This document shows, one piece after another, positions 1 to 7,532 of a stretch of 64,000 nt of DNA. The stretch is from contig NZ_JAZIFY010000001.1 of NCBI RefSeq assembly GCF_036634195.1, forward strand, positions 6,086,501-6,150,500, in the 5' to 3' direction. The DNA comes from Streptomyces sp. P9-A4 (GTDB lineage Bacteria > Actinomycetota > Actinomycetes > Streptomycetales > Streptomycetaceae). Made by a program: the position numbers and the translations under genes. Every line of letters begins with the position of its first letter. The first letter of the stretch is position 1. The notes beneath the pieces were generated by a model. That model searched no databases and was not told the origin of the DNA. It was given only the letters and a program-made list of their open reading frames with translations.

Positions 1-60
1 CGGTCCACCCCGATGTGGCGCGTGGTGCGCGAGGTGGAGTCGAGCCTCGGCGAGGACTGA
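1..60 (+). CDS. 3' end of an unidentified gene cut by the window edge
   Basis: The first 60 bases read as 19 sense codons followed by TGA in frame 1, ending in the residues EVESSLGED. Codon use fits a high-GC Streptomyces gene. Too little is present to name the product. The following gene begins about 180 bp later, behind its own palindrome, so the two need not be co-transcribed. Confidence 0.45.
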   Translation, partial: RSTPMWRVVREVESSLGED

Positions 61-175
61 GGGGGCCGAGAGGGCTGAGAGAGCCGAGACGTCCGCTGAG
101 CGGACGGGGGAGTCCGCTCGAATGCCTTCAGGGTTCTCGGTATCTCCGATTGAGGGAACTCGGGTCTTTATTTGT

Positions 176-190
176 TGGCACTCAGTGCCA
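176..190. promoter_or_regulatory. 15-bp palindrome upstream of the OB-fold gene, probable operator
   Basis: TGGCACTCAGTGCCA is a perfect palindrome except for its central base. It lies about 50 bp before the GTG start of the next gene, in an AT-richer patch. Its half-site GGCACTGAGT recurs as an inverted pair in front of the acyl-CoA dehydrogenase (3731-3766), so both genes may answer to one repressor. The regulator is not identified. Confidence 0.5.
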
Positions 191-240
191 TATCTTGGCT
201 CCATGCACGGTCGAGCCGCCGAGTGCGAGGAGAAGGCATC

Positions 241-624
241 GTGTTCCACACGGGACTGAGGAGCGGGACCGCCGTCCGCGTCGAGGAGTCGGAGACCGAC
301 CCCGAGCTCTACTTCCAGCGCTGCCGTTGGTGCGACACCACGACGTTCCAGCGCCTGCTCTGTCCGACCTGCGGGTCGACCGACCTCGCACCCGAACTCA
401 GTGGGGGCGAGGGCGTGATATCCGTACGGCGCGGGGTGGCCGCCGCCGACGCGGACCTCTGGCCGGTCCATATGGCAGAGGGCTTCGTGGTCCGCTGCCG
501 GGTCGACGGACCGGTGCACGCGGTGCGCCCGGGGGTCAGGGTGAAGGTCTCCGGCGTCGCGGGCTCCGGGCGCAGGCCGGTCGTCCGGCTCTGCGAGGAG
601 GTACCGCTCGACGGCTGGTACTGA
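241..624 (+). CDS. Zn-ribbon/OB-fold (DUF35-type) protein
   Basis: A 127-residue protein. Residues 25-50 hold a Zn-ribbon with CxxC pairs (CRWC and CPTC), and the rest forms a short beta-rich OB-fold, the layout of DUF35-type proteins. In this family such proteins usually partner thiolases or hydratases and handle acyl-CoA substrates; that role here is inferred. GTG at 241 is chosen because GAGGAG lies 7 bp upstream; a longer frame from 172 has no ribosome site and would run through the palindrome. The gene converges on the etf operon, separated by a hairpin. Confidence 0.75.
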   Translation: MFHTGLRSGTAVRVEESETDPELYFQRCRWCDTTTFQRLLCPTCGSTDLAPELSGGEGVISVRRGVAAADADLWPVHMAEGFVVRCRVDGPVHAVRPGVRVKVSGVAGSGRRPVVRLCEEVPLDGWY

Positions 625-636
625 GGCCGGACACGA

Positions 637-676
637 GGAAGGGGGCGGGTGGCACAGAGTGCCACCCGCCCCTTCC
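637..676. terminator. Bidirectional terminator between OB-fold gene and etfA
   Basis: A 16-bp stem (637-653 with 661-676, one bulged G) and a loop of about 7 bases fill the 69-bp gap between two convergent genes. The placement fits a shared intrinsic terminator. Confidence 0.7.
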
Positions 677-693
677 TTTCGGTGTCGCGGAGG

Positions 694-1650
694 TCAGCGC
701 GCGCCGATCTCGTCCGTCAGCTGCGGCAGCACCTCGAAGAGGTCGCCGACCACGCCGTAGTCGACCAGATCGAAGATCGGGGCCTCGGCGTCCTTGTTGA
801 CCGCGACGATCGTCTTCGAGGTCTGCATGCCGGCCCGGTGCTGGATCGCGCCGGAGATGCCCGCCGCCACGTACAGCTGCGGCGAGACCTGCTTGCCGGT
901 CTGGCCGACCTGGTTGGAGTGCGGGTACCAGCCGGCGTCCACGGCGGCGCGGGAGGCGCCGACGGCCGCGCCGAGCGAGTCGGCCAGCTTCTCGACGACC
1001 GCGAAACCCTCGGCCGCGCCGACACCGCGACCGCCGGAGACCACGATCGCGGACTCGGTCAGCTCGGGGCGGCCGGTGGAGACACGCGGGGTGCGCGAGA
1101 CGACCTTCGCGGCGTTGCCGGTGAAGGCGACCGTGACGTCCTCGACCGTACCGGCGGCCGGGGAGGCCTCCGGGGCGGCGGAGTTCGGCTTGACGGTGAT
1201 GACCGGGACGCCGTGCGAGACCGTCGACCGCACCTGGTACGAGGCGGCGAAGACGGACTGGGTGGCGACCGGGCCGTTCTCGCCGGCCTCCAGCTCCACG
1301 GCGTCGGTGATCAGACCGGAGCCGAGGCGGAGCGCGACGCGGGCCGCGATCTCCTTGCCCTCGCCGGAGGAGGTCACCAGGACGGCGGCGGCCCCCTTCT
1401 CCCGGGCGAGCTGGGTGAGCGCGTCGACCTTCGGGACGACCAGCTGCTCGGTGAACTCGGCGCCGTCCGCGACGTACACCGTCGCCGCGCCGTACTCGCC
1501 GGCGGTGGCGGCGATCGAGGCGCCGGCCTCGCCGGCGCCGAGGACGACCGCCGAGGGCTCGCCGATACGGCGGGCCAGGGTCAGCAGTTCGAGGGCCGGC
1601 TTGCGGACCGCACCGTCGGCGTGGTCCACGAGAACCAGGATCTCAGCCAT
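694..1650 (-). CDS. etfA: Electron transfer flavoprotein alpha subunit
   Basis: A 318-residue protein starting MAEILVLVDHADG. The C-terminal FAD domain is well preserved: SNQVGQTGKQVSPQLYVAAG, then the SGAIQHRAGM loop and NKDAEAPIFDLVDYGVVGD near the end. Together with EtfB it carries electrons from acyl-CoA dehydrogenases to the ETF-quinone oxidoreductase. ATG at 1650 follows an AGGAGC site. It is the last gene of a three-gene minus-strand set (acyl-CoA dehydrogenase, etfB, etfA), 40 bp behind etfB, and the dehydrogenase is the probable donor. Confidence 0.95.
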   Translation of the reverse strand: MAEILVLVDHADGAVRKPALELLTLARRIGEPSAVVLGAGEAGASIAATAGEYGAATVYVADGAEFTEQLVVPKVDALTQLAREKGAAAVLVTSSGEGKEIAARVALRLGSGLITDAVELEAGENGPVATQSVFAASYQVRSTVSHGVPVITVKPNSAAPEASPAAGTVEDVTVAFTGNAAKVVSRTPRVSTGRPELTESAIVVSGGRGVGAAEGFAVVEKLADSLGAAVGASRAAVDAGWYPHSNQVGQTGKQVSPQLYVAAGISGAIQHRAGMQTSKTIVAVNKDAEAPIFDLVDYGVVGDLFEVLPQLTDEIGAR

Positions 1651-1690
1651 GATTCGTTGCTCCTGTGTGGGTGTCTGGCTGACGGGCGGG

Positions 1691-2476
1691 TCAGATGAAC
1701 TTCTGGGTGGCGAGGAAGGCGGCGAGCTGCTTGCCGCCGTCGCCCTCGTCCGTGACGATCGTGCCCTGCGTACGCGCCGGGCGGGCGGCCGCCGCGTCGA
1801 CCAGGGTCCAGGCCCCGGCGAGGCCCACCTCGTCGGCGTCGATGTCCAGGTCGTCCAGGTCCAGTTCCTGTACCGGCTTCTTCTTGGCGGCCATGATCCC
1901 CTTGAAGGAGGGGTAACGGGCCTCGCCGGACTGGTCGGTGACCGAGACGACGGCCGGCAGCGGGGCCTCCAGGTGCTCGGTGGCGGCGTCGCCGTCACGG
2001 CGGCCCTTCACGAGACCGTCCTCGACGGACAGCTCCGACAGCAGCGTGACCTGCGGCAGGCCCAGGCGCTCGGCGAGCAGTGCGGGCAGCACGCCCATGG
2101 TGCCGTCGGTCGAGGCCATGCCGCAGACGACCAGGTCGAAGCCGGTCTTCTCCAGCGCCTTGGCCAGGATCGCGGAGGTGGCGATGACGTCGGAGCCGTG
2201 GATGTCCTCGTCGTTGACGTGGACGGCCTTGTCGGCGCCCATCGACAGCGCCTTGCGCAGCGCGTCCTTGGCGTCGTCCGGGCCGACCGTCACGACGGTG
2301 ACCTCGGCGTCGTCGGACTCCTCGGAGATGCGCAGCGCCTGCTCGACCGCGTACTCGTCCAGCTCCGAGAGCAGGCCGTCGACGGCCTCGCGGTCGGTCG
2401 TCAGGTCGTCGGCGAATCCGCGGTCGCCGGTCGCGTCGGGGACGTACTTCACACAGACAGCGATCTTCAGGGTCAC
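1691..2476 (-). CDS. etfB: Electron transfer flavoprotein beta subunit
   Basis: A 261-residue protein, normal for EtfB/FixA. It begins MTLKIAVCVKYVPDATGDR and carries the conserved GADKAVHV, CGMASTDGTMGVLPALLAE and MAAKKKP segments that form the AMP-binding side and the recognition loop touching acyl-CoA dehydrogenases. A GGAGACAG ribosome site precedes ATG. It lies between the dehydrogenase gene (61 bp upstream) and etfA (40 bp downstream) on the same strand, so one transcript is likely. Confidence 0.95.
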   Translation of the reverse strand: MTLKIAVCVKYVPDATGDRGFADDLTTDREAVDGLLSELDEYAVEQALRISEESDDAEVTVVTVGPDDAKDALRKALSMGADKAVHVNDEDIHGSDVIATSAILAKALEKTGFDLVVCGMASTDGTMGVLPALLAERLGLPQVTLLSELSVEDGLVKGRRDGDAATEHLEAPLPAVVSVTDQSGEARYPSFKGIMAAKKKPVQELDLDDLDIDADEVGLAGAWTLVDAAAARPARTQGTIVTDEGDGGKQLAAFLATQKFI

Positions 2477-2537
2477 GGCCTGTCTCCTTTCAACGGGCTG
2501 GTCGTTCGGGCTGGTCCTGCGGTCTTGCCGTACTCCG

Positions 2538-3704
2538 TTACGGGAGGTTGCGGGCCATGACGATGCGCTGGACCTGGTTGGTGCCTTCGTAGATCTGGGT
2601 GATCTTGGCGTCGCGCATCATGCGCTCGACGGGGTAGTCGCGGGTGTAGCCGTAGCCGCCGAGGAGCTGGACGGCGTCGATGGTGACCTCCATGGCGACG
2701 TCGGAGGCGAAGCACTTCGCGGCGGCGCCGAAGAAGGTGAGGTCTTCCTTGTCGCCTCCGGCGGACACGCGCTCGGACCTGGCGGCGGCGGCGTAGGTGA
2801 GCTGGCGGGCGGCTTCGAGCTTCATGGCCATGTCGGCGAGCATGAACTGGACGCCCTGGAAGTCGGCGATGGGCTTGCCGAACTGCTTGCGTTCTTTGAC
2901 GTAGCCCTTGGCGTAGTCCAGGGCGCCCTGGGCGATGCCGATGGCCTGGGCGGCGATGGTGACGCGGGTGTGGTCGAGGGTCTTCATGGCGGTGGCGAAG
3001 CCGGTGCCCTCGGCGCCGATCATGCGGTCGGCGGGGATGCGGACGTTGTCGAGGTAGACCTCGCGGGTCGGGGAGCCCTTGATGCCGAGCTTCTTCTCCG
3101 GGGCGCCGAAGGAGACGCCCTCGTCGGACTTCTCCACGACGAAGGCGCTGATGCCCTTGGACCGCTTGTCGGGGTCGGTGACGGCCATCACGGTGTAGTA
3201 CTGCGAGACGCCGGCGTTGGTGATCCACCGCTTGACGCCGTTGAGGACCCAGAAGTCCCCGTCGCGCACCGCGCGGGTCTTCATCCCGGCGGCGTCGGAG
3301 CCCGCGTCGGGCTCGGACAGGGCGTAGGAGAACATCGCGTCGCCCTTGGCCAGCGGGCCGAGGTACTTGCGCTTGAGCTCCTCCGAGCCGGACAGGATCA
3401 CCGGCAGCGAGCCCAGCTTGTTCACGGCCGGGATCAGCGAGGACGAGCCGCACGCGCGCGCGACCTCCTCGATCACGATCACCGTCGCCAGCGCGTCCGC
3501 GCCCGCGCCGCCGTAGGCCTCGGGGACGTGCACGGCGTGCAGGTCGTTGGCGACCAGCGCGTCCAGGGCCTCCTGCGGGAACCGGCCCTCCTCGTCCACC
3601 GCCGCCGCGAACGGCGCGATCTTCGCCTCCGCCAGCGCACGCACCGACTCCCGGAGCATGTCGTGCTCCTCGGAGGGCCGATACAGGTCGAAGTCCTTGC
3701 CCAT
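2538..3704 (-). CDS. Acyl-CoA dehydrogenase
   Basis: A 388-residue flavoenzyme of the usual family size. Seen in order: the N-terminal helical domain, ALSEPDAGSDAAGMKT (FAD contact), WITNAG, the QFGKPIADFQ helix, and the C-terminal QLLGGYGYTRDYPVERMMRD and IYEGTNQVQR signatures including the catalytic-region Glu. It would oxidise an acyl-CoA to the 2-enoyl-CoA and pass electrons to the ETF encoded downstream. ATG at 3704 is preferred over an upstream in-frame TTG/ATG region because GGGGAG lies 9 bp before it and the upstream part overlaps the palindromic promoter sites. Confidence 0.93.
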   Translation of the reverse strand: MGKDFDLYRPSEEHDMLRESVRALAEAKIAPFAAAVDEEGRFPQEALDALVANDLHAVHVPEAYGGAGADALATVIVIEEVARACGSSSLIPAVNKLGSLPVILSGSEELKRKYLGPLAKGDAMFSYALSEPDAGSDAAGMKTRAVRDGDFWVLNGVKRWITNAGVSQYYTVMAVTDPDKRSKGISAFVVEKSDEGVSFGAPEKKLGIKGSPTREVYLDNVRIPADRMIGAEGTGFATAMKTLDHTRVTIAAQAIGIAQGALDYAKGYVKERKQFGKPIADFQGVQFMLADMAMKLEAARQLTYAAAARSERVSAGGDKEDLTFFGAAAKCFASDVAMEVTIDAVQLLGGYGYTRDYPVERMMRDAKITQIYEGTNQVQRIVMARNLP

Positions 3705-3730
3705 GATGTGGAGCTCCCCTAGACGCTTGT

Positions 3731-3766
3731 GGCACTGAGTACCCTCAGCAAAACACACTCAGTGCC
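3731..3766. promoter_or_regulatory. Inverted GGCACTGAGT pair in front of acyl-CoA dehydrogenase
   Basis: GGCACTGAGT at 3731-3740 is repeated in inverse orientation at 3757-3766, with 16 bp between. The pair lies 27-62 bp upstream of the dehydrogenase ATG, where a promoter is expected. The half-site matches the palindrome at 176-190. A repressor operator is the simplest reading. Confidence 0.55.
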
Positions 3767-3775
3767 ATGACGCCA

Positions 3776-3809
3776 GAGCGCCCCGACGCTGTTCCGCGTC
3801 GGGGCGCTC
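3776..3809 (-). terminator. Terminator behind the GBL receptor gene
   Basis: A perfect 14-bp stem (3776-3789 with 3796-3809) closes a 6-base loop TGTTCC. It lies 54 bp beyond the receptor stop codon on the minus strand and just upstream of the dehydrogenase promoter sites, so it should separate the two transcription units. Confidence 0.75.
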
Positions 3810-3839
3810 CGGGCGTACGGTCCAGGAGAGATGAACTCC

Positions 3840-3864
3840 AGACAACCGGACGGTCGGTTTGTTT
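3840..3864. promoter_or_regulatory. ARE-like site at the receptor 3' end
   Basis: The stretch ends in CGGTCGGTTTGTTT and begins with GACAACCGG, close to the autoregulatory element bound by gamma-butyrolactone receptors, whose hallmark is CGGTTTGTTT. It overlaps the receptor stop codon (3863-3865) and lies about 140 bp upstream of the acyl-CoA dehydrogenase start, so if bound it would act on the receptor's own read-through or on the dehydrogenase operon. Confidence 0.5.
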
Positions 3865-4543
3865 AACCCGGGGTGTCGGCGAGGCTTCCCTCTTCCCGTC
3901 GCAGCCGGCTCGCGTCGTACTCGGCGCCGAGCTGCCGGGCGCGGCTCTCGGTCATGTCGAGCCGGGTCAGCAGGGCCGGGGTGCAGATGCTCGGCAGGAA
4001 GTGCTGGAGCAGGACCGAGACCCGATGGGCCAGATCGTTGCGGTCGCACAGGATCTGGGACATGGCCTGGATCCCGGAGAAGGCCCCCGAGAACAGTTCG
4101 GCCGTGTCCGTCACGTTCACATGGACCAGCAGCTCGCCCCGCGCCTTGGCGACCATGAGGATCTCCGAGACCTGGTCGATCCACGCCTGGAAGGGCGCGG
4201 CCCGGTCGACGCCGGTGGCACCGCTGTCCAGCGCCAGGGCGACACTCGCCCGCACCAGCGCGTCGCCCTGCAGCCGGTGGGTCAGCAGGAAGGCCTGGTC
4301 CGCCAGCTCCTGGAGCTTGACCTCCTGCGGGGCGAGTGGCACGTCGAGCATCTGGGCGTCGAGCACGCCGAGGGCAAGGTCTTCCTTGGAAGCGAAGTGG
4401 AAATACAGAGCTCCCTTGGTCACCCCGGCGCGCACCAGGATCTCGCCGATGGTCGTGCGCTCGTAGCCGCGCTCCGCGAAGACCGTCGCGGCCGACTCGA
4501 GGATCACCCGGCGGGTACGGATTGCACGCGCTTGCTGCGCCAA
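3863..4543 (-). CDS. Gamma-butyrolactone receptor, TetR family (ScbR/ArpA type)
   Basis: A 226-residue regulator. The N-terminal helix-turn-helix reads RAIRTRRVILESAATVFAER, followed by GVTKGALYFHFASKEDLALG, the near-invariant stretch of ArpA/ScbR/FarA receptors; the rest is an all-helical ligand domain. Such receptors repress antibiotic and autoregulator genes until a butyrolactone binds. TTG at 4543 is chosen: AGGAGG lies 4 bp upstream and the resulting N-terminus matches relatives, while an upstream in-frame TTG lacks a site. Divergent from the AfsA-type synthase gene, with an ARE-like site in the shared promoter. Confidence 0.88.
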   Translation of the reverse strand: MAQQARAIRTRRVILESAATVFAERGYERTTIGEILVRAGVTKGALYFHFASKEDLALGVLDAQMLDVPLAPQEVKLQELADQAFLLTHRLQGDALVRASVALALDSGATGVDRAAPFQAWIDQVSEILMVAKARGELLVHVNVTDTAELFSGAFSGIQAMSQILCDRNDLAHRVSVLLQHFLPSICTPALLTRLDMTESRARQLGAEYDASRLRREEGSLADTPG

Positions 4544-4594
4544 GGCGCCTCCTGCTGTCTCGCTGTCTGTGCTCAACGTGTGACGTGAAGCGTT

Positions 4595-4621
4595 GAAAAG
4601 AAAACCGCGCTGTACGTATTC
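4595..4621. promoter_or_regulatory. ARE-like site in the receptor/synthase divergent promoter
   Basis: Read on the minus strand the site runs AATACGTACAGCGCGGTTTT and continues CTTT, matching the AATACnnAC...CGGTTT pattern of butyrolactone receptor sites. It lies 52 bp upstream of the receptor start and 50 bp before the synthase start, the normal place for autoregulation of both genes. Confidence 0.7.
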
Positions 4622-4670
4622 TAATTCGGGCGGACTCACCGCCCGGGGTGCGGGGGCACGAGGGGGATCC

Positions 4671-5621
4671 ATGGATCAGAACGGTCGAGGAGTGACGTCG
4701 CACGTCCCCGGGGAGTTCGTACACCGGGCGGATCCCGCGGACATCATCCCCACGGGGTGGACGCAGCTGAAGGAGAACCGGTTCTCCGTCTCCGCGCGCT
4801 GGCCGGCCTCACATCCCTTCTTCTCTCCGGTGGCGGGCGACCGGCACGACCCCGTACTGGTGGCCGAGACGATACGCCAGACCACCATGCTGATCGCTCA
4901 TGCCGAGTTCGGGGTACCCGTGGACGACCAGTTCGTCATGTGGGGCCTCTCCTACGACACCGATCCGGAGGCGCTCGCCGTCGACGGGCTCTCCTCGGAC
5001 GTCACCGTCGACGTGATCTGCTCCGACCTCAGCAGCCGCGGCGGTCGCCTCCGCGACCTGCGCACCACCGTGGTCCTGACCCGTGACGGCCGCTTCCTCG
5101 GCACCGGCAGGGCCATGGCGCGCTGCACCTCCGCGCCGGCGTACCGGAGGATCAGGGGCGACCGGATGGCCGCGCTCGGCCGGCCCGTCCCGCTGATCAC
5201 GGCGACGGAGCCGGAGCTGGTCGGCCGCGAACACACCAAGGACGTCGTCCTCGGCCCCGGCACCCGCCCCGGCCAGTGGCAGCTGCGGATCAACACCGAG
5301 CACAGCACTCTCTTCCGGCGTCCCAACGACCACGTGCCCGGCATGGTCCTCCTCGAAGCCGCCCGGCAGGCGGCGGCGAGCACGCTCGGCGGCGCCGGAT
5401 ACCTGCCCACCGCGATGGACGTCTCCTTCTCCCGTTACGCGGAACTCGACACCCCCTGCTGGATCGAGACCGAGATCGTGCCCGGCGCCGACCCCGGGAA
5501 GAGCACCGTCCGGGTCGTCGGCCACCAGGACGGCCACCCGGTCTTCCAATGCACGCTCACCTCCCCGTCCCGGGAACTGGCGGTGGCCGGCGCCGGCCTC
5601 GGCAGCCGGCTGGCGGGCTGA
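4671..5621 (+). CDS. AfsA-family butyrolactone synthase (A-factor biosynthesis hotdog protein)
   Basis: A 316-residue protein of AfsA/ScbA size with two hotdog-like halves. The first holds HADPADIIPTGW, ENRFSVSARWPASHPFF and ETIRQTTMLIAHAEFGVP; the second holds NDHVPGMVLLEAARQAA. These are the paired conserved segments of the family. AfsA condenses a beta-ketoacyl chain from ACP with dihydroxyacetone phosphate in the first step of A-factor-type signal synthesis. ATG at 4671 has a GAGGGGG site 5-8 bp before it. Divergent from the receptor and 14 bp ahead of the next gene. Confidence 0.88.
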   Translation: MDQNGRGVTSHVPGEFVHRADPADIIPTGWTQLKENRFSVSARWPASHPFFSPVAGDRHDPVLVAETIRQTTMLIAHAEFGVPVDDQFVMWGLSYDTDPEALAVDGLSSDVTVDVICSDLSSRGGRLRDLRTTVVLTRDGRFLGTGRAMARCTSAPAYRRIRGDRMAALGRPVPLITATEPELVGREHTKDVVLGPGTRPGQWQLRINTEHSTLFRRPNDHVPGMVLLEAARQAAASTLGGAGYLPTAMDVSFSRYAELDTPCWIETEIVPGADPGKSTVRVVGHQDGHPVFQCTLTSPSRELAVAGAGLGSRLAG

Positions 5622-5635
5622 ACCGGATCGGCACG

Positions 5636-6649
5636 ATGGGCCCTCGCATTCTGATCACCGGCGCGACCGGATTCATCGGCGGCCGGGTGGCGGCCACGGC
5701 CGCGGCGCACACGGAGCCCGCGACCGTACGCCTGCTCGCCCGCCGCCCGCTCACCGGCCGGGACCGGCCGACGGGACCGGCCGACCCGGCTCGACCGACG
5801 CGAACGGTCGAACCGGTCGGCACGACGGGAACGCCCCGCCCTCGTACCGAGACCGTCCCGGGCGACCTCCGCGACCCCGAATCGCTCCGTCGTGCCTGCG
5901 AGGGGATCGACGTACTGATCCACTGCGCCTCGGCGATCGGCGCCGACGAGGAGCTGGCCCGTACGGTCAACGACGAGGGCACCCGGGCCCTCGTCGACGC
6001 CGCCGTACGCGCGGGGGTGACCAGGATCGTCGCCCTGAGCACCGCGTCGGTGCACGGCCGCGGCCCCTTCCGGGCCGCCGCCCCCGGCACGCTGCCGCTG
6101 GCCCCCGGCTCCGTGACCAGCCGCACCCGGGCGGCGGGGGAGCGGCACGTCATGGACGCCGGCGGCACCGTCCTGCGACCGCACCTCGTGTACGGCACCG
6201 GCGACCGGCAGCTGATGCCGGGCCTGGTCCGGCTGCTCGCGGCGCTGCCCGGACCGCTCGACGGGGGAGCATCGCTGCACTCGCTGACCGATGTGGACAC
6301 GCTGGCCGGCGTCCTGCTGGGCGCGGCGCTCTCGTCCGCGACCGAGCCGGGTCCCTACTACGTCGACCACCCCGAGCCGGTGCCGGTCGGGGAACTCCTC
6401 GCGGCGGCCGAAGGCCTGCTCACCCACCGGACCGGTACGCCCAGGGGCCCGGCGGTCGACATCGCGGAGGCCCGCGCGCTGCTCGCCGACCTGCCCTTCG
6501 CGCAGCACCACCTGGCCATGCTGGCCACCGACCACTGGTTCGCCGACGGCCGCCCCTGGCGGGAGCTCGGCTGCGACCCGGGGCCGGGCTTCACCGAGGG
6601 GTTCGCCCGCTACCTGCCCTGGTACCACGGACTGCTGACGGACGCCTGA
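5636..6649 (+). CDS. NAD-dependent epimerase/reductase, probable GBL tailoring enzyme
   Basis: A 337-residue extended short-chain dehydrogenase. The Rossmann signature TGATGFIGG is at residues 8-16; a typical nucleotide-sugar-epimerase substrate half follows. The YxxxK catalytic pair is not obvious: after ALSTASVHG the region reads SRTRAAGERHVMDAGG, so it may be atypical. The start is 14 bp after the AfsA-type gene, so the two are translationally linked. Such genes accompany afsA homologues in other GBL loci (for example jadW2-like genes), supporting a role in reducing or modifying the signal; the exact step is inferred. Confidence 0.8.
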   Translation: MGPRILITGATGFIGGRVAATAAAHTEPATVRLLARRPLTGRDRPTGPADPARPTRTVEPVGTTGTPRPRTETVPGDLRDPESLRRACEGIDVLIHCASAIGADEELARTVNDEGTRALVDAAVRAGVTRIVALSTASVHGRGPFRAAAPGTLPLAPGSVTSRTRAAGERHVMDAGGTVLRPHLVYGTGDRQLMPGLVRLLAALPGPLDGGASLHSLTDVDTLAGVLLGAALSSATEPGPYYVDHPEPVPVGELLAAAEGLLTHRTGTPRGPAVDIAEARALLADLPFAQHHLAMLATDHWFADGRPWRELGCDPGPGFTEGFARYLPWYHGLLTDA

Positions 6650-6689
6650 ACGGAGCCGGGCCCGCGCTGCGGTCGCCGCATGCCGGGGC

Positions 6690-7406
6690 TCAGCCGACGG
6701 GTTGGCGGGCGGGGTCACGGGTGCGGTCGTGGGCGGGGGTGCCGCCCATGGTCTCCGTACCGCCCGTGCTGCCCGTACCGCCCACGCCGCCCGTGCTGCC
6801 CGACGGTTCCAGGCCGGTGAGCGCCTCGGGGCTCGCGAGCATCGGCAGGAGGGTCCGCCACAGGCCGGTGACGGTCTCGGCCGAGAGCCATTCGACGTTG
6901 TCCCCGCAGAGGGCCTCAAGGCCGATGGTGGCGGCCACGATCGTACGGGTGAGGTCCTGCTGACGCCCGGCGCCGGTGGCGAGGAGTCCCTCGTCGGCCG
7001 CCTCCGCGAGCCGCTGCAGGACGCAGCCCTGCCATTCCTGGCGCAGGTTCAGGTCGGTGTGGCAGCTGCGGGAGCAGCTGAGGCGGAACCCGGCGCGGAC
7101 GACGACGTCCTCGCGGAGCAGCCGGGCCAGGGCGTGGGAGGTGTCGGCGAGGTTCTGCAGGGCGTTGGACCGCTGCCGGTACACGATCCTGGCGGTCCTG
7201 CGGAGTCTGCTGGAGGCCTCGTGCTCGACGGCGGCGGCGACCGCCGCCTTGTTCTCGAAGTGGAAGTGGAGCGCGCCGGGGCTCACACCCGCTGCCGCGC
7301 TGATCGTGGACAGTCTGGCCGAGGCGTAACCGTGCCGGTCGAACTCGCCGGCCGCCGACCTGATCAGCGCGTCGCGGGTGCGGGTGGCCCGCTCTTGTTT
7401 GGTCAC
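6690..7406 (-). CDS. Pseudo gamma-butyrolactone receptor, TetR family (ScbR2/JadR2 type)
   Basis: A 238-residue TetR protein. The HTH region TRTRDALIRSAAGEFDRHGY and VSPGALHFHFENKAAVAAAV is that of the receptor family, but the ligand domain has CSRSCHTDLNLRQEW, resembling the pseudo-receptors that bind other metabolites. The last 40 residues are a Gly/Thr-rich tail unlike its relatives. GTG at 7406 is chosen (GGAG 6 bp upstream); TTG one codon earlier is possible. It converges on the epimerase gene and has an ARE-like site in its own promoter, so autoregulation or cross-talk with the first receptor is likely. Confidence 0.82.
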   Translation of the reverse strand: MTKQERATRTRDALIRSAAGEFDRHGYASARLSTISAAAGVSPGALHFHFENKAAVAAAVEHEASSRLRRTARIVYRQRSNALQNLADTSHALARLLREDVVVRAGFRLSCSRSCHTDLNLRQEWQGCVLQRLAEAADEGLLATGAGRQQDLTRTIVAATIGLEALCGDNVEWLSAETVTGLWRTLLPMLASPEALTGLEPSGSTGGVGGTGSTGGTETMGGTPAHDRTRDPARQPVG

Positions 7407-7442
7407 CAACGGCTCCAGAAGTACCAGGCGTCGTCCGACGAG

Positions 7443-7467
7443 ATCAAAACCGACTGCTTGGTATTGT
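7443..7467. promoter_or_regulatory. ARE-like site upstream of the pseudo-receptor
   Basis: On the minus strand this reads AATACCAAGCAGTCGGTTTT, sharing AATAC and CGGTTTT with the site at 4595-4621. It begins 37 bp upstream of the GTG start. The gap to the DoxX-type gene is also its upstream region on the other side, but that gene is transcribed the same way and ends here. Confidence 0.62.
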
Positions 7468-7532
7468 AAGGGCTTTTCGTCGGGCCCCGGGGGGACTTCG
7501 GGAGTGACCGGGCGTCAGTGGCAGGGGTGTGC

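Noticed and set aside
176..190. Resemblance of the palindrome to the CIRCE heat-shock element.
   Set aside because: CIRCE has TTAGCACTC arms with a 9-bp spacer and lies before groEL/dnaK genes; here the arms directly abut, the central bases differ, and no chaperone gene is near.
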